Shown here piece by piece: positions 26,465 to 35,305 of a DNA stretch of 64,000 bases; within the stretch, counting starts at the first letter, position 1; the number at the start of each line of letters is the position of its first letter. The stretch is from contig JADJWV010000002.1 in the NCBI GenBank assembly GCA_016716185.1, positions 782,501 through 846,500 of the forward strand, in the 5' to 3' direction. The stretch is from Saprospiraceae bacterium. Lineage in GTDB: Bacteria > Bacteroidota > Bacteroidia > Chitinophagales > Saprospiraceae. The translations under genes and the position numbers were made by a program. A model generated the notes under the pieces. That model saw only the letters and a list, made by a program, of their open reading frames with translations. It searched no databases and was not told the DNA's origin.

Positions 26465-28492
26465 TCATCTTGTCTTCCAAAAACGTAGTAAAAGGGATTC
26501 TATAAATATAAATATCAGGGAAGCTAAAACCAGCCACCACCAAAACATCACACCCGCTTGTTCTGCTTTAACCTGGTTGTAAATTTGTTCTCCGGATCCG
26601 GGCGAAAGAATGGTTGCAACGGAGTTATACTTTGCTTCGAGCTCTTCGGTACTCAGGCATTTTAAATCCGATTCCTTTCTTGGATCATTGAAAGCCAGAC
26701 AACCTAAGATCTGATTTCCCTTTTTCAGATCGTATACTCCTGCTTTTTTAATCTGATCGTAAAATTCCAATACCATTTTATTTCCACGCATTCTGATTGT
26801 TGGAATCAACTCTTCCGGGCCACTCAAAACCAAAGTGAGGTCGCCTTTATCAGCACTTGGCTGAGCAGGCCATTCCACAAAAGGATTAAAAGACAGGTCA
26901 TAAGCATAGTCTTTTCGGATGTTTTGGTTGAATGCTACTTTAAACAACAACGGAATGAATAACTCTGCGTTTTTACTTAAATCGTTGATTTCAGGATTGT
27001 AAGGACTTGCAGAATAAAAGATATGGGCATTTCCGATTTTGTACCTGTTGAGATAAGGCGATCCATCTCTGTATGACATGATCGCATCCGACGGAATTCC
27101 ACCTTGAAATGAGTAATTGCCCTTACTTTGAGGCAGTTTAAGATTTCCTGAAACCCGGGTGAACACATCCTGATAAACATCGGCTTCCATATTAATTTTA
27201 CCTACTTGCCGTGCTACCTCCTGATAAGAACTCAGCTTTGGTAATTGCAATATTTCTGAAAGAGCAGCATAAGACTCAGCAGATGTTTTTTCTGAAGGGA
27301 AAATAAACAATTGAGTTCCATCGTCAAGAGCTTTGCTTAACTCTCTAGCGAATCCCGTGCTTATAAGAGGTAAGTCTGCCAAAATAATCAGTTTGTGCTC
27401 ATCAAAAAGTGAATAATTGATCTGATCAACATTTAAAAGTTTCAGTTCAAAATAAGGTATCGATGCAATTACATTTTGAATACCGGAAGGAATGCGGTCT
27501 TTATAGATCAGTAAAATTTTATAACTGGTATCCGTCTGACAGGACATAAAATATTGATCATCGAATTGGATCGGATAATCTTTAATTTTAATACTTAATT
27601 TTTGCCAACCGGGATTGAGGATGTTCACAGGAAAGGTATCGATTGCATTTTTACCGCCTTCAATTCTCAAACCAGGCCCCGGATATTCCTGGCCGTTCAA
27701 ATTTAATGTGGTTCTCAATCCTTCGATGATCGTTTCTCCATGATTGGTTACCTGAAAAATAATTTTGTTTTGAATGCCCGGAAGTAAGACCGGAGAAAGA
27801 AAATAAGCGGTGTCGATGCTGAGGTTATTTTCGTAAATGCTTTGCAGACTTACAAATTTTAATTTAAAATTTTTATCGAGTATTCCGGTATCGAGTTGGC
27901 AATTGATTTTTTGAAAATCTGATATCAGATAAAGCTCTCCTTCGGTAAAGCCTGCATTTTTTAAACATTGCAACTGACGGCTGATGACTTTATTAAGTGT
28001 TTGAAATGATGGCCCGGTTTTTATCTCTTCCAGTAGTGTTAATGCTTCCGATTTAGAAACGATTCTCTGATGCCTTCCTTCAAAATCGCTGCTCAATATC
28101 TGAAATCGGTCATTTTCCGAATAAGCTTCAATGATGTCCTTCGCATTTAAAAGGGCTTGTTGGATGAGTTTTCCCTCTTTGGTTTCTGCATCCATCGACC
28201 AGCTGTTGTCGATGTATATACTCAGATTTTTTATCGATTGAGTGGAATTTGCACTTTTTGGAACAGGTTGCGCAAACGCAAAAATAATTGCAGCTAATGC
28301 CAGCAATCTGCTGAACAATATTAATAAATTTCGCAACTTGTTGCGGGTAGATGTTTCATCAACAAGTTCACGCAATAAATGTACATTGGTAAAGTAAACT
28401 TTCTTGTAACGTCTGAAATAAAAAAGATGTATAGCTATGGGTACAGTTAGTAAAAGTAGAGCCCATAAAAAGCCAGGAAATACAAACTGCAT
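26465..28492 (-). CDS. BatA-domain membrane protein with VWA-like region
   Basis: A 675-residue protein with the N-terminal BatA (aerotolerance regulator) domain: FPGFLWALLLLTVPIAIHLF, RRYKKVYFTNVHLLREL, then a second membrane segment near 56-75. A periplasmic von Willebrand A-like region follows, with LSIYIDNSWSMDAE resembling a MIDAS loop (D-x-S-x-S is D-N-S-W-S). The C-terminus has a third membrane helix (WWWLVLASLIFIFIE). BatA proteins occur widely in Bacteroidota and are thought to act in envelope protein assembly; their exact role is unclear. It is first in the operon that leads on to the dihydroorotase homologue and glycosyltransferase genes. Confidence 0.85.
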   Translation of the reverse strand: MQFVFPGFLWALLLLTVPIAIHLFYFRRYKKVYFTNVHLLRELVDETSTRNKLRNLLILFSRLLALAAIIFAFAQPVPKSANSTQSIKNLSIYIDNSWSMDAETKEGKLIQQALLNAKDIIEAYSENDRFQILSSDFEGRHQRIVSKSEALTLLEEIKTGPSFQTLNKVISRQLQCLKNAGFTEGELYLISDFQKINCQLDTGILDKNFKLKFVSLQSIYENNLSIDTAYFLSPVLLPGIQNKIIFQVTNHGETIIEGLRTTLNLNGQEYPGPGLRIEGGKNAIDTFPVNILNPGWQKLSIKIKDYPIQFDDQYFMSCQTDTSYKILLIYKDRIPSGIQNVIASIPYFELKLLNVDQINYSLFDEHKLIILADLPLISTGFARELSKALDDGTQLFIFPSEKTSAESYAALSEILQLPKLSSYQEVARQVGKINMEADVYQDVFTRVSGNLKLPQSKGNYSFQGGIPSDAIMSYRDGSPYLNRYKIGNAHIFYSASPYNPEINDLSKNAELFIPLLFKVAFNQNIRKDYAYDLSFNPFVEWPAQPSADKGDLTLVLSGPEELIPTIRMRGNKMVLEFYDQIKKAGVYDLKKGNQILGCLAFNDPRKESDLKCLSTEELEAKYNSVATILSPGSGEQIYNQVKAEQAGVMFWWWLVLASLIFIFIESLLLRFWKTR

Positions 28493-28514
28493 GTGATTCT
28501 GTAATAACTTGGAG

Positions 28515-28522
28515 CAAAAGTA
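28515..28522 (-). promoter_or_regulatory. Bacteroidota -7 box (TACTTTTG) upstream of the BatA gene
   Basis: Perfect TAnnTTTG on the minus strand, 22 bp before the ATG at 28492. The leader would be about 15 nt. No clear -33 element. It probably drives the BatA to gmhB operon. Confidence 0.4.
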
Positions 28523-28556
28523 GTTAAAAATGTCCAGATTGGAGCGATCTGTTCAA

Positions 28557-30083
28557 TCACTTCTGTTTTCTTGGAAATATTTTAACTCTTTCATAATGAA
28601 GCTTTTCGCTGCCAAATGCAACAATCGTATAAACTCCGTTTGCGTATTTGTTGAAATCAAACTCATAAGAACTGGATTCAGCATCCATGGCCAACTCCTG
28701 GTGGATCATTTCTCCAAAAGAATCATAGATCCTGATAAAAAACGGAAGGTTGGCCTGATTCCATAAAGTATATATTTTTTGATCCTGCAGATACAAACTG
28801 GACCAGTAGGTTTTAATTTTATTCGTTTGAGGACCTGCCTTGATATTTTTCAGCGATGGGAGAGTGCGTTGCATATATTCCAGTGCTCCAAGATCAGTGT
28901 GTAAGTCAAATTTTCTTGGATTGCCTTCAAAGTCGATATCAGGAATGTGTTCATCAATTCCAGCATTGATCGCCGGACTGTTTCCTTTAAGACGAAAGTT
29001 GAATTCATTTTTTTCGTGATCAGTTATTTCAAATTCTGGATGAGCAACCAAATCGTTCGTTCCCGGCTCTTTTGATGAAAAATTATAATAAAGGTTGTTT
29101 AGAAAACGACTTTCAACAGAATTTATAATTCTCGAAGCTGGTTTTGCTGAACTTGTATACAAAATGTTATTCGCGACTTGTATTGCTGTGGAATAGGAAA
29201 TGGTGATCTCTGGAAATGCACAGGAATCGTTTTCCGAATTTTTATAAAAGGTATTGTGCATAATCGTGAATCCTACAGCATGTTCGACGTTAATACCTCC
29301 ACCCCCATTGGTATACATCAGGTTGTTGTAAATGAAAGCATGCTTTGATGAATTCAGCAGATTGGATTTGCTGTATTCGAAATTCATCAACGGATTACAT
29401 ACCGGTCTTGAGTCTGACTTTGCAATGCTGTTTTTTTCAAAGACATTAGCCTGAACGTAGAGATGATAATTTGCCATAGATTGTGTTTCTACAGGTTTTG
29501 AAAATGCCAGCACTGCAATTCCACCTGGATCCGTTGCATTGTTGTAAAATTTATTATACGATAAAGTGATCATGTCGTAATTTTCCAAGGAGATGGCAGG
29601 GCCTTTAAAATTTTTAAAAAAGCAATTATAAACTTTTAAATGACTGCTGGGTTCCTGGTATGTTCCCCGGATGGAAATTCCGGTTTGCAGGATGCTGTCG
29701 GTATCTGCGATCCAATCATTTTTGACATCCAGCGTGAGTCCTTCAATACTTATATAGCGGGAAGAGGTCAAGTTCAGAACGCCTCTGGATCCTGAGTATA
29801 AGACAGGCTTATGATTCAGGTAATTTTTATAAACAATCCATTTTCCTTCTTCGCCATTTCGTTTTACTTCAAAAAGATAAGCTCCGGTGGTATAATAATC
29901 TCCTCTCATGATGTGCACGGTATCCCCGGGTCGGGCGAGTTCCTGAGCTTTTTCCAGTGTTTTCAAAGGTACAAACCAGTGATTTCCTTTATTCTGGTCA
30001 CTGCCTTTTGTCGAAACGTAATAACTTCTTGAAAATGAGCTTAAACTGAGTAAAACGAAAAGCAAACCGTAACAATAGCGCAT
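28557..30083 (-). CDS. Secreted parallel beta-helix protein with T9SS type A-like tail
   Basis: A 508-residue secreted protein. The signal peptide is MRYCYGLLFVLLSLSSFSRS. The domain from about 20 to 400 begins YYVSTKGSDQNKGNHW, the DUF1565/pectate-lyase-like start, and continues with repeated beta-helix rungs (YNCFFKNFKGP, YNKFYNNATDPGGI, IYNNLMYTNGGGGI, MHNTFYKNSEND). The C-terminal 80 residues (IRIYDSFGEMIHQ ... KYANGVYTIVAF) look like a type A T9SS sorting domain. Beta-helix proteins of this kind bind or cleave polysaccharides; no catalytic residues can be assigned. It stands alone between two leftward genes with its own promoter candidate. Confidence 0.8.
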   Translation of the reverse strand: MRYCYGLLFVLLSLSSFSRSYYVSTKGSDQNKGNHWFVPLKTLEKAQELARPGDTVHIMRGDYYTTGAYLFEVKRNGEEGKWIVYKNYLNHKPVLYSGSRGVLNLTSSRYISIEGLTLDVKNDWIADTDSILQTGISIRGTYQEPSSHLKVYNCFFKNFKGPAISLENYDMITLSYNKFYNNATDPGGIAVLAFSKPVETQSMANYHLYVQANVFEKNSIAKSDSRPVCNPLMNFEYSKSNLLNSSKHAFIYNNLMYTNGGGGINVEHAVGFTIMHNTFYKNSENDSCAFPEITISYSTAIQVANNILYTSSAKPASRIINSVESRFLNNLYYNFSSKEPGTNDLVAHPEFEITDHEKNEFNFRLKGNSPAINAGIDEHIPDIDFEGNPRKFDLHTDLGALEYMQRTLPSLKNIKAGPQTNKIKTYWSSLYLQDQKIYTLWNQANLPFFIRIYDSFGEMIHQELAMDAESSSYEFDFNKYANGVYTIVAFGSEKLHYERVKIFPRKQK

Positions 30084-30102
30084 GAATTTGTGGTTAAAGG
30101 GA

Positions 30103-30110
30103 CAAAGCTA
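30103..30110 (-). promoter_or_regulatory. Bacteroidota -7 box (TAGCTTTG)
   Basis: Perfect TAnnTTTG on the minus strand, 19 bp before the ATG at 30083 of the beta-helix protein. No -33 element at normal spacing. Confidence 0.4.
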
Positions 30111-30204
30111 TAATAGGATGCCTGGATTCTTTAAAATGCTGCTTGAAGATTCTTTAATGAGGGATTAAATAAGATCAGAAGCAAAAGCATAATTAAAAAA
30201 AAAC

Positions 30205-33200
30205 TTATGTGGATGATGGTTGAATGGATATCAATAAAGTGGGATCCAGATGGGTAAATTCGTTCATGAGGCTGGAGTAATGCGGAGAAGCAGAAAGTGC
30301 TTCCGGATGACCCAGTAAAATAATTTGCTCACGGGCTCTGGTCAAGGCTACATTGAGCTTTCGGTCAGCTCCCGAAGCATTTAAAGAACTGATCTGGGGC
30401 ATTTGTCCCGTTTCTGTGATGACGGTCGATAACAAAATCACATCTCTGGCGCCTCCCTGATACCGTTCTGCTGTATCAATCGTGATTTGATTTTCGAGAA
30501 ATTGAAGTTTTTGAGGCCATTGTTGTTTGATCATAGCGATCTGTGCCCGGAACGGGGTAATGACTCCAAGACTCATCTCATTCCAATCCAAACCGTTGCT
30601 TTCGTAAATGTTGTAGATCAGCTCAACCAACTTGCATACGATCAGAGCCTCATTTAAATTCGTTTTGGATCCGGTCGTACGCTCGACAAAATTGGTCGGT
30701 ACAAATAAGGTCCTATTTTGGCTTAGTAGCTTCTGGATTCCATCTGTAACTTTTGGGAACAATTTCTCATAGGCTCTGATCTGCCTGTCTTCGGAGTTTT
30801 GAGGCAGAATTTCCAGTTGGCCGCTATAAAAGGTCTTGGCGGGAAACTTCATAATGTCCATATGCATCCTTCCCTGATAATTCAACATGGTGCAGGCCTG
30901 ACTCCATTCGTTTTCTTTACATTGGTTGAATAGTCTCTCAAAAAAGGACATATCGAGCTGCCGCATTCCGAACTTTTGTAGTTCTGGCGATTGAATTTTT
31001 GATTCAATTTCGGTTTGAGTACTTACCGCAGGAAGTTGCATGTGATCGCCTATTAGTATAAATCTCCTGAATCGGGTGAGCAGGCCCATCAATTGCGGTT
31101 CGAGGATCTGGCTGGCTTCATCTACAATCAGGGTATCGAATTTTTTGAGTTCGAATATTTCTTTTTTTCCCTGAATGCTCGCTACGGTTGCCACAAAAAC
31201 AGGCGTTTCAAGGATCAACCGGATGGTATCTGCCCTTCCGTTCAGAGATTTTAATTTTTCGTCGAGCAATTGAGATTTGAATTTTTCCTGGATGCTGTAA
31301 CGAGATCCAATTCGGATGTAATCTTTTCCGGTAACTCGTTTAACCCATTCCAGAACTTCGCAAATTTCATCTACTGCCCTGTTGGTATAGGCCAGAAGCA
31401 TGATATTTTCACCACATGAACTGACCATTGCTTCTGTTAAATAGCGGATCACCATACTGGTTTTGCCTGAGCCCGGCGGACCCCAAACCAAATGATAATC
31501 GCGGGTATTTAAAATTTTTCGCAATACAGGAATCAAAGCTGCGGGGGTTTCTTGATGCAGCGGAATCTGATTCTCCGTGGCGTTTTGCGGTTCGCGGATA
31601 CCAAGCAGTAAATCTCTTTTCTCAGGTTGAGCTTGTGCCCAGTCCAAAAGACTTTGGTACTGGTTGATGAAAGACCTGTCGAGGAAGTCGTGTTCCATAT
31701 TCCAGGACTTCCCCGATGAGATTAGTTTTTCTGGAAACTGACGCGTTCTTAAACGGATGCGATATTTTCCGGACTGTATTTCGATGAGTGTGGCTTTGAA
31801 TATCTGACCTTCCAATGCAGAAGGTTGTTGATACAAGACCAGGGTATCGCCTTTTCTGAAATTTGCTACCGGGGATGTCCCGGATCTGGTTTCTACAAGG
31901 AGTATCGGATATTCATTCGGGTCTGTGACGATTTCGGTAATTTGTAAATCGGACAAAAGCATAAATTGGTTTTGTTTTTCCGCATCACTTAACAACCATA
32001 GCGAAGCTAAACCTTCAATATACTGTGTTTGAGATCTTCCCATTTTTGAAATCAATTGCTCTCTAGCAATGAATCCGGTGAATTCCTTCAAATATTCTTT
32101 TTCTGCAGTGTTTAATTGATTATACACAGATATAAATGTAAGCGCATCATTTCTGGTATAGGGCTCAGCATGCTTAAAATGTTTTATATCCAATACATCT
32201 GTCAAAAAATTATCATTTTTTGAATGAAATGCAAGGTGGAGCTGCATGGCTACTATAGAATTTCTTATGTCAATCAGTTGACTCTTGATTGCCGCTTGCA
32301 TTTCTGCTTTTCGCAAAGGATTGATTGCCTGAGATGAATACAGCACGTAAGCTTCGATATCCTGATGGGCTTGATAAACCGAATTGATCAATAAATGATA
32401 CAGCAAGGTTTGTGCGTAATGGTCAGGACTGATTCCAAATTTATTGACTGCATAGGGTTTTCCGCTTTTGAGTTCAACAATTACGGTTTCATTCAGGTCC
32501 TGATAAAAAACATCCAACCTTCCCTGAATGCCAAATTGAACTGAATAAAAGCTTGGTTCGAGAATACACTCTTCCAGGTTTTTTAATTTCTGATCGAAAT
32601 AGTTGGTGATGACTTTTCGGATGTTTTGATAATGCAAATTGGCAGTTTCTGAGAAATTTCTGATTTGTTCATCACTCAGCAAGCAAAATGCCAATGGATT
32701 TTGGTAAAAAACATGATGAATCATTCCTGGAAGATCTCTGTCTGCCCTGATGATCATTTCATCCAGAAAATAATTGACCGCATTGCCCATTAAAGCATAT
32801 ACTCCCGTGGTCCTGTAGATATAAAACTGCAGCAGCAACTTGAGTGGATTGGACTCCTTTTCATGAAAGCAGGAAGCGATTGATGTGACATCCACTAAAA
32901 AATCGGGAACGAGCACTAAATCATGGACCGTCCAATGCGTTTGATTCTTTCGGAGCTGGTGGGCCCAGGCATCTATAGGGAATTTAAGCAACTGGATACA
33001 TTGGAGCAAATGCTTATGTGGTTTAGGTCTTAAACAGTTTAAATCCAGCAATTGAATTGTATCCGGTTTCTGGTCTATTATGAATCGCAAGGCCTTTTGA
33101 TCTTCCGTAAAATCCAGAAAACTGATTCTCACCGATGGATGGTATATCTGGCCGTCTTCTGATTTTAGATGATCCATTGAGCTTTGTCTGTACGCAGCTA

Positions 33201-33537
33201 ATTCGTCGGGAATAGCTTGGCCTGACTCCAATTCCAAAAGGGCAAGCCAAATGGCGATACCCTGCTTAAACATCTGGTCTGATGGATGGTCTCCTTGCTC
33301 TCTTTTTTCTTTATACAGTAGGATTTGCTGAAATAGCTGATTGGATATCAGACTTTTGGAGAGTAAATATTGCAGTCGGCTTCTGATGGAACTGAATAAA
33401 TGATTTTCATCCCTTGCCATTAATCTGATTTCTTCATGGATCCTATCATCGAGTTCATTGAGCTGTTCTTTGAAGTCTCCGGATTTGGACTTTAAAAACA
33501 ACCGGACTAGGAGGAATGGGTCTGAAATGGAATTCAT
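30205..33537 (-). CDS. Dna2-like nuclease-helicase (PD-(D/E)XK plus SF1 helicase)
   Basis: A 1110-residue two-domain enzyme. Residues about 310-430 hold a PD-(D/E)XK nuclease core: GIQGRLDVF (Asp), VIVELKSGK (E-x-K), followed by HYAQTLLYHLL (motif with Gln and Tyr), as in Dna2/Cas4/RecB nucleases. The superfamily 1 helicase begins at about 685 with WGPPGSGKTSM, then FDTLIVDEASQ (motif II), ILIGDHMQLPAV (III), TAERYQGGARDVILLST (V) and LNVALTRAREQ (VI). No four-cysteine iron-sulfur pattern, found in Dna2 and Cas4, is seen near the nuclease. The 300-residue N-terminus is unassigned. ATG at 33537 is preferred to a TTG just before it. DNA end processing or defence is inference. Confidence 0.83.
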   Translation of the reverse strand: MNSISDPFLLVRLFLKSKSGDFKEQLNELDDRIHEEIRLMARDENHLFSSIRSRLQYLLSKSLISNQLFQQILLYKEKREQGDHPSDQMFKQGIAIWLALLELESGQAIPDELAAYRQSSMDHLKSEDGQIYHPSVRISFLDFTEDQKALRFIIDQKPDTIQLLDLNCLRPKPHKHLLQCIQLLKFPIDAWAHQLRKNQTHWTVHDLVLVPDFLVDVTSIASCFHEKESNPLKLLLQFYIYRTTGVYALMGNAVNYFLDEMIIRADRDLPGMIHHVFYQNPLAFCLLSDEQIRNFSETANLHYQNIRKVITNYFDQKLKNLEECILEPSFYSVQFGIQGRLDVFYQDLNETVIVELKSGKPYAVNKFGISPDHYAQTLLYHLLINSVYQAHQDIEAYVLYSSQAINPLRKAEMQAAIKSQLIDIRNSIVAMQLHLAFHSKNDNFLTDVLDIKHFKHAEPYTRNDALTFISVYNQLNTAEKEYLKEFTGFIAREQLISKMGRSQTQYIEGLASLWLLSDAEKQNQFMLLSDLQITEIVTDPNEYPILLVETRSGTSPVANFRKGDTLVLYQQPSALEGQIFKATLIEIQSGKYRIRLRTRQFPEKLISSGKSWNMEHDFLDRSFINQYQSLLDWAQAQPEKRDLLLGIREPQNATENQIPLHQETPAALIPVLRKILNTRDYHLVWGPPGSGKTSMVIRYLTEAMVSSCGENIMLLAYTNRAVDEICEVLEWVKRVTGKDYIRIGSRYSIQEKFKSQLLDEKLKSLNGRADTIRLILETPVFVATVASIQGKKEIFELKKFDTLIVDEASQILEPQLMGLLTRFRRFILIGDHMQLPAVSTQTEIESKIQSPELQKFGMRQLDMSFFERLFNQCKENEWSQACTMLNYQGRMHMDIMKFPAKTFYSGQLEILPQNSEDRQIRAYEKLFPKVTDGIQKLLSQNRTLFVPTNFVERTTGSKTNLNEALIVCKLVELIYNIYESNGLDWNEMSLGVITPFRAQIAMIKQQWPQKLQFLENQITIDTAERYQGGARDVILLSTVITETGQMPQISSLNASGADRKLNVALTRAREQIILLGHPEALSASPHYSSLMNEFTHLDPTLLISIQPSST

Positions 33538-33863
33538 CAAGGGATTTTTGCTAAATTCAAAGGTAATCAGGTCCTCTTCACCCGAATGGCAGATTTGTTA
33601 AAATTGAGCCAATTCCCGAATTATCTTATTGAATGAACCAGCAATTTGATTTGCCGAATCGTTTCTTAAAATGACATTGTGCTCATTTTGAGAGGACATA
33701 GATACACCCTGGTAATAAAATTATTTATTGAAAATATTATATTTTCTTAGTATTAATTTTAAAGTATTGTTAATAAATGCCATTTTGTGGAACATTATTC
33801 TGTAATTAGCGTTAAAATTGCAGTATGCAACTACATAGTTTAAGTAACTTACAATACAAGCGT
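33538..33863. other. Intergenic region between helicase and lipoprotein genes
   Basis: A 326-bp AT-rich divergent spacer. A 33-codon frame on the minus strand at 33598-33699 (begins MSSQNEHNVIL) is open but has no supporting feature, so I do not call it a gene. Two in-frame ATGs for the lipoprotein lie at 33825 and 33864. No clear TAnnTTTG box was found. Confidence 0.5.
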
Positions 33864-34514
33864 ATGTGGATTTTAAGGATGGCCGCAATTCAACTTTTGT
33901 TGGCTTTGTCAATACTCTTGATATTTTCCGGATGCCGGGGCGGGGGAGATCAATCTAACAAGGAGGCTTCATCCGAAACCCCATTGGAATCTGCAGTTCT
34001 AGATTCAAATAAACAAGTGTATTTGGTTGATACGGACTATGTACATATAGCGGGTCATCATGCACCGGAGGTTAAAAAGATTTTAAAAGAACTTGAGGCC
34101 AGGAATTTCGAAAAAGGAACGCTGGCGCATCAGCTTCTGGATTATCTGAAAAGTGGCGTACAGGATTTTGGCGAAGAATTCAAATTTATTGATCTGCAAT
34201 TCAAAGACCGCACTGCAGAATTCAATCCAAAATTGACACACGAAATTTCTGAACTGGCTGAAATCATGAAAGCTTTTCCAAAACTTCGCATCAAAATGAT
34301 GTCTTACACAGATAATGTAGGTGGTGAAAAAGCAAATGAAATCTTATCCGAAAACCGGTTAAAAAATATCGTGCAAGAATTGGTTGTCCAAGGTATTGAT
34401 GAGACCAGAATAGAAACGAAGGCTTATGGTCAGCAATTTCCTGTTGGAAGTAACTCAATCCACGAAGGCCGGCTTATTAATAACAGAATCGAACTTATGG
34501 TTCTCAGCAAATAA
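33864..34514 (+). CDS. OmpA-family lipoprotein
   Basis: A 216-residue lipoprotein. The signal peptide (MWILRMAAIQLLLALS) ends in lipobox LIFSGC with Cys24 as the lipidated residue. The C-terminal domain from about 130 has the OmpA peptidoglycan-binding pattern: LAEIMKAFPKLRIKMMSYTDNVGG, NEILSENRLKNIV, and a GQQFPVGSN ... NRIELMV tail. The peptidoglycan-binding Asp (in SYTDNVG) and Arg (in NNRIEL) are in place. It should link outer membrane to cell wall. An ATG 39 bp upstream is possible but gives an unusually long n-region. A terminator follows at 34561. Confidence 0.85.
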   Translation: MWILRMAAIQLLLALSILLIFSGCRGGGDQSNKEASSETPLESAVLDSNKQVYLVDTDYVHIAGHHAPEVKKILKELEARNFEKGTLAHQLLDYLKSGVQDFGEEFKFIDLQFKDRTAEFNPKLTHEISELAEIMKAFPKLRIKMMSYTDNVGGEKANEILSENRLKNIVQELVVQGIDETRIETKAYGQQFPVGSNSIHEGRLINNRIELMVLSK

Positions 34515-34560
34515 AATATTTCTAATAGCACGTTAGAATTTTACCTACTACTTTAAAAAG

Positions 34561-34594
34561 ACCGGAGATAAATGTATTCTTCGGTTTTTTTTTT
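34561..34594 (+). terminator. Rho-independent terminator after the OmpA lipoprotein gene
   Basis: A 7-bp stem (ACCGGAG / CTTCGGT, one G-U pair) with an 11-base loop is followed by a run of ten T residues. Confidence 0.75.
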
Positions 34595-34902
34595 ATTAAA
34601 AAGATATGTGCTTGTGGCAAAATGATCCGAATTGGCTTAAAGCTGGAAGCTCAACGCTTAAAGCAATGCATACAATTGGCTAACGATTGTTAGTAAAATT
34701 GTTTTCAAAGGATAAATGTTTCATAAATTACATTTGAAAAGTGAAAAAAAATTTCCGACCCGAGAATTACTCTGATGCCATAACAGTTCGCTTAGTCACA
34801 AACAGGAATAATTATAGGATTAATTGATATCAGAGGGAAAATAAAGAAACATGATTTTGATATGAGTTGATTCCTTAAATGTCTCGAATTTGACCGCTCC
34901 AT
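34595..34902. other. Intergenic stretch without visible gene
   Basis: About 300 bp of AT-rich sequence with no open frame, RNA fold or repeat that I could support. It leads into the inverted-repeat element and heptamer array. Confidence 0.5.
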
Positions 34903-35002
34903 CTGGCGCAAGTCTTCAGACCTGTAATAACGTAGATCATTTCGGGAATTGTATTATTTGATCAAGGTGTTTCAAAGGCACAAGTCGGAAGACTTGCGCC
35001 AG
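34903..35002. repeat. 100-bp element with 22-bp terminal inverted repeats
   Basis: The ends ctggcgcaagtcttc (34903-34917) and gaagacttgcgccag (34988-35002) are a perfect 15-bp inverted repeat. Extended inward it is 22 bp with two mismatches. The 56-bp centre has no coding capacity. It resembles a palindromic extragenic element or the end of a small non-autonomous transposon, but no target-site duplication is obvious. Confidence 0.65.
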
Positions 35003-35008
35003 CGAAGT

Positions 35009-35303
35009 CAACTAACAAACCAACAACCAACAACCAACAAACCAACAACCAACAACTAACAACCAACAAACCAACAACTAACAACCAACAACTAACAACC
35101 AACAACTAACAAACCAACAACCAACAACCAACAACCAACAACCAACAACCAACAACCAACAACCAACAACCAACAACCAACAAACCAACAAACCAACAAA
35201 CCAACAACCAACAACTAACAACCAACAAACCAACAACCAACAACCAACAACTAACAACCAACAACTAACAACCAACAACTAACAACCAACAACAACCAAC
35301 AAC
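35009..35303. repeat. Heptanucleotide tandem array (AACCAAC / AACTAAC)
   Basis: About 40 units of 7 bp (aaccaac or aactaac) with occasional 8-bp variants (aaaccaac) fill 295 bp and stop two bases before the stop codon of the permease gene. The complement gives a continuous frame of Val-Gly-Cys-Trp-Leu-type repeats, which I take as an artefact of a low-complexity array. Confidence 0.95.
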
Positions 35304-35305
35304 GA

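Noticed and set aside
30205..33537. Cas4 or CRISPR-associated helicase
   Set aside because: No Cas4 cysteines, no array and no other cas genes in the window.
33598..33699. 33-codon small gene upstream of the helicase
   Set aside because: Open by chance length; no promoter box, no recognisable sequence.
35078..35278. 66-residue Val/Gly/Cys/Trp/Leu-rich protein on the minus strand
   Set aside because: It is only the translation of the heptamer array; a 7-bp unit free of stops gives an open frame automatically.
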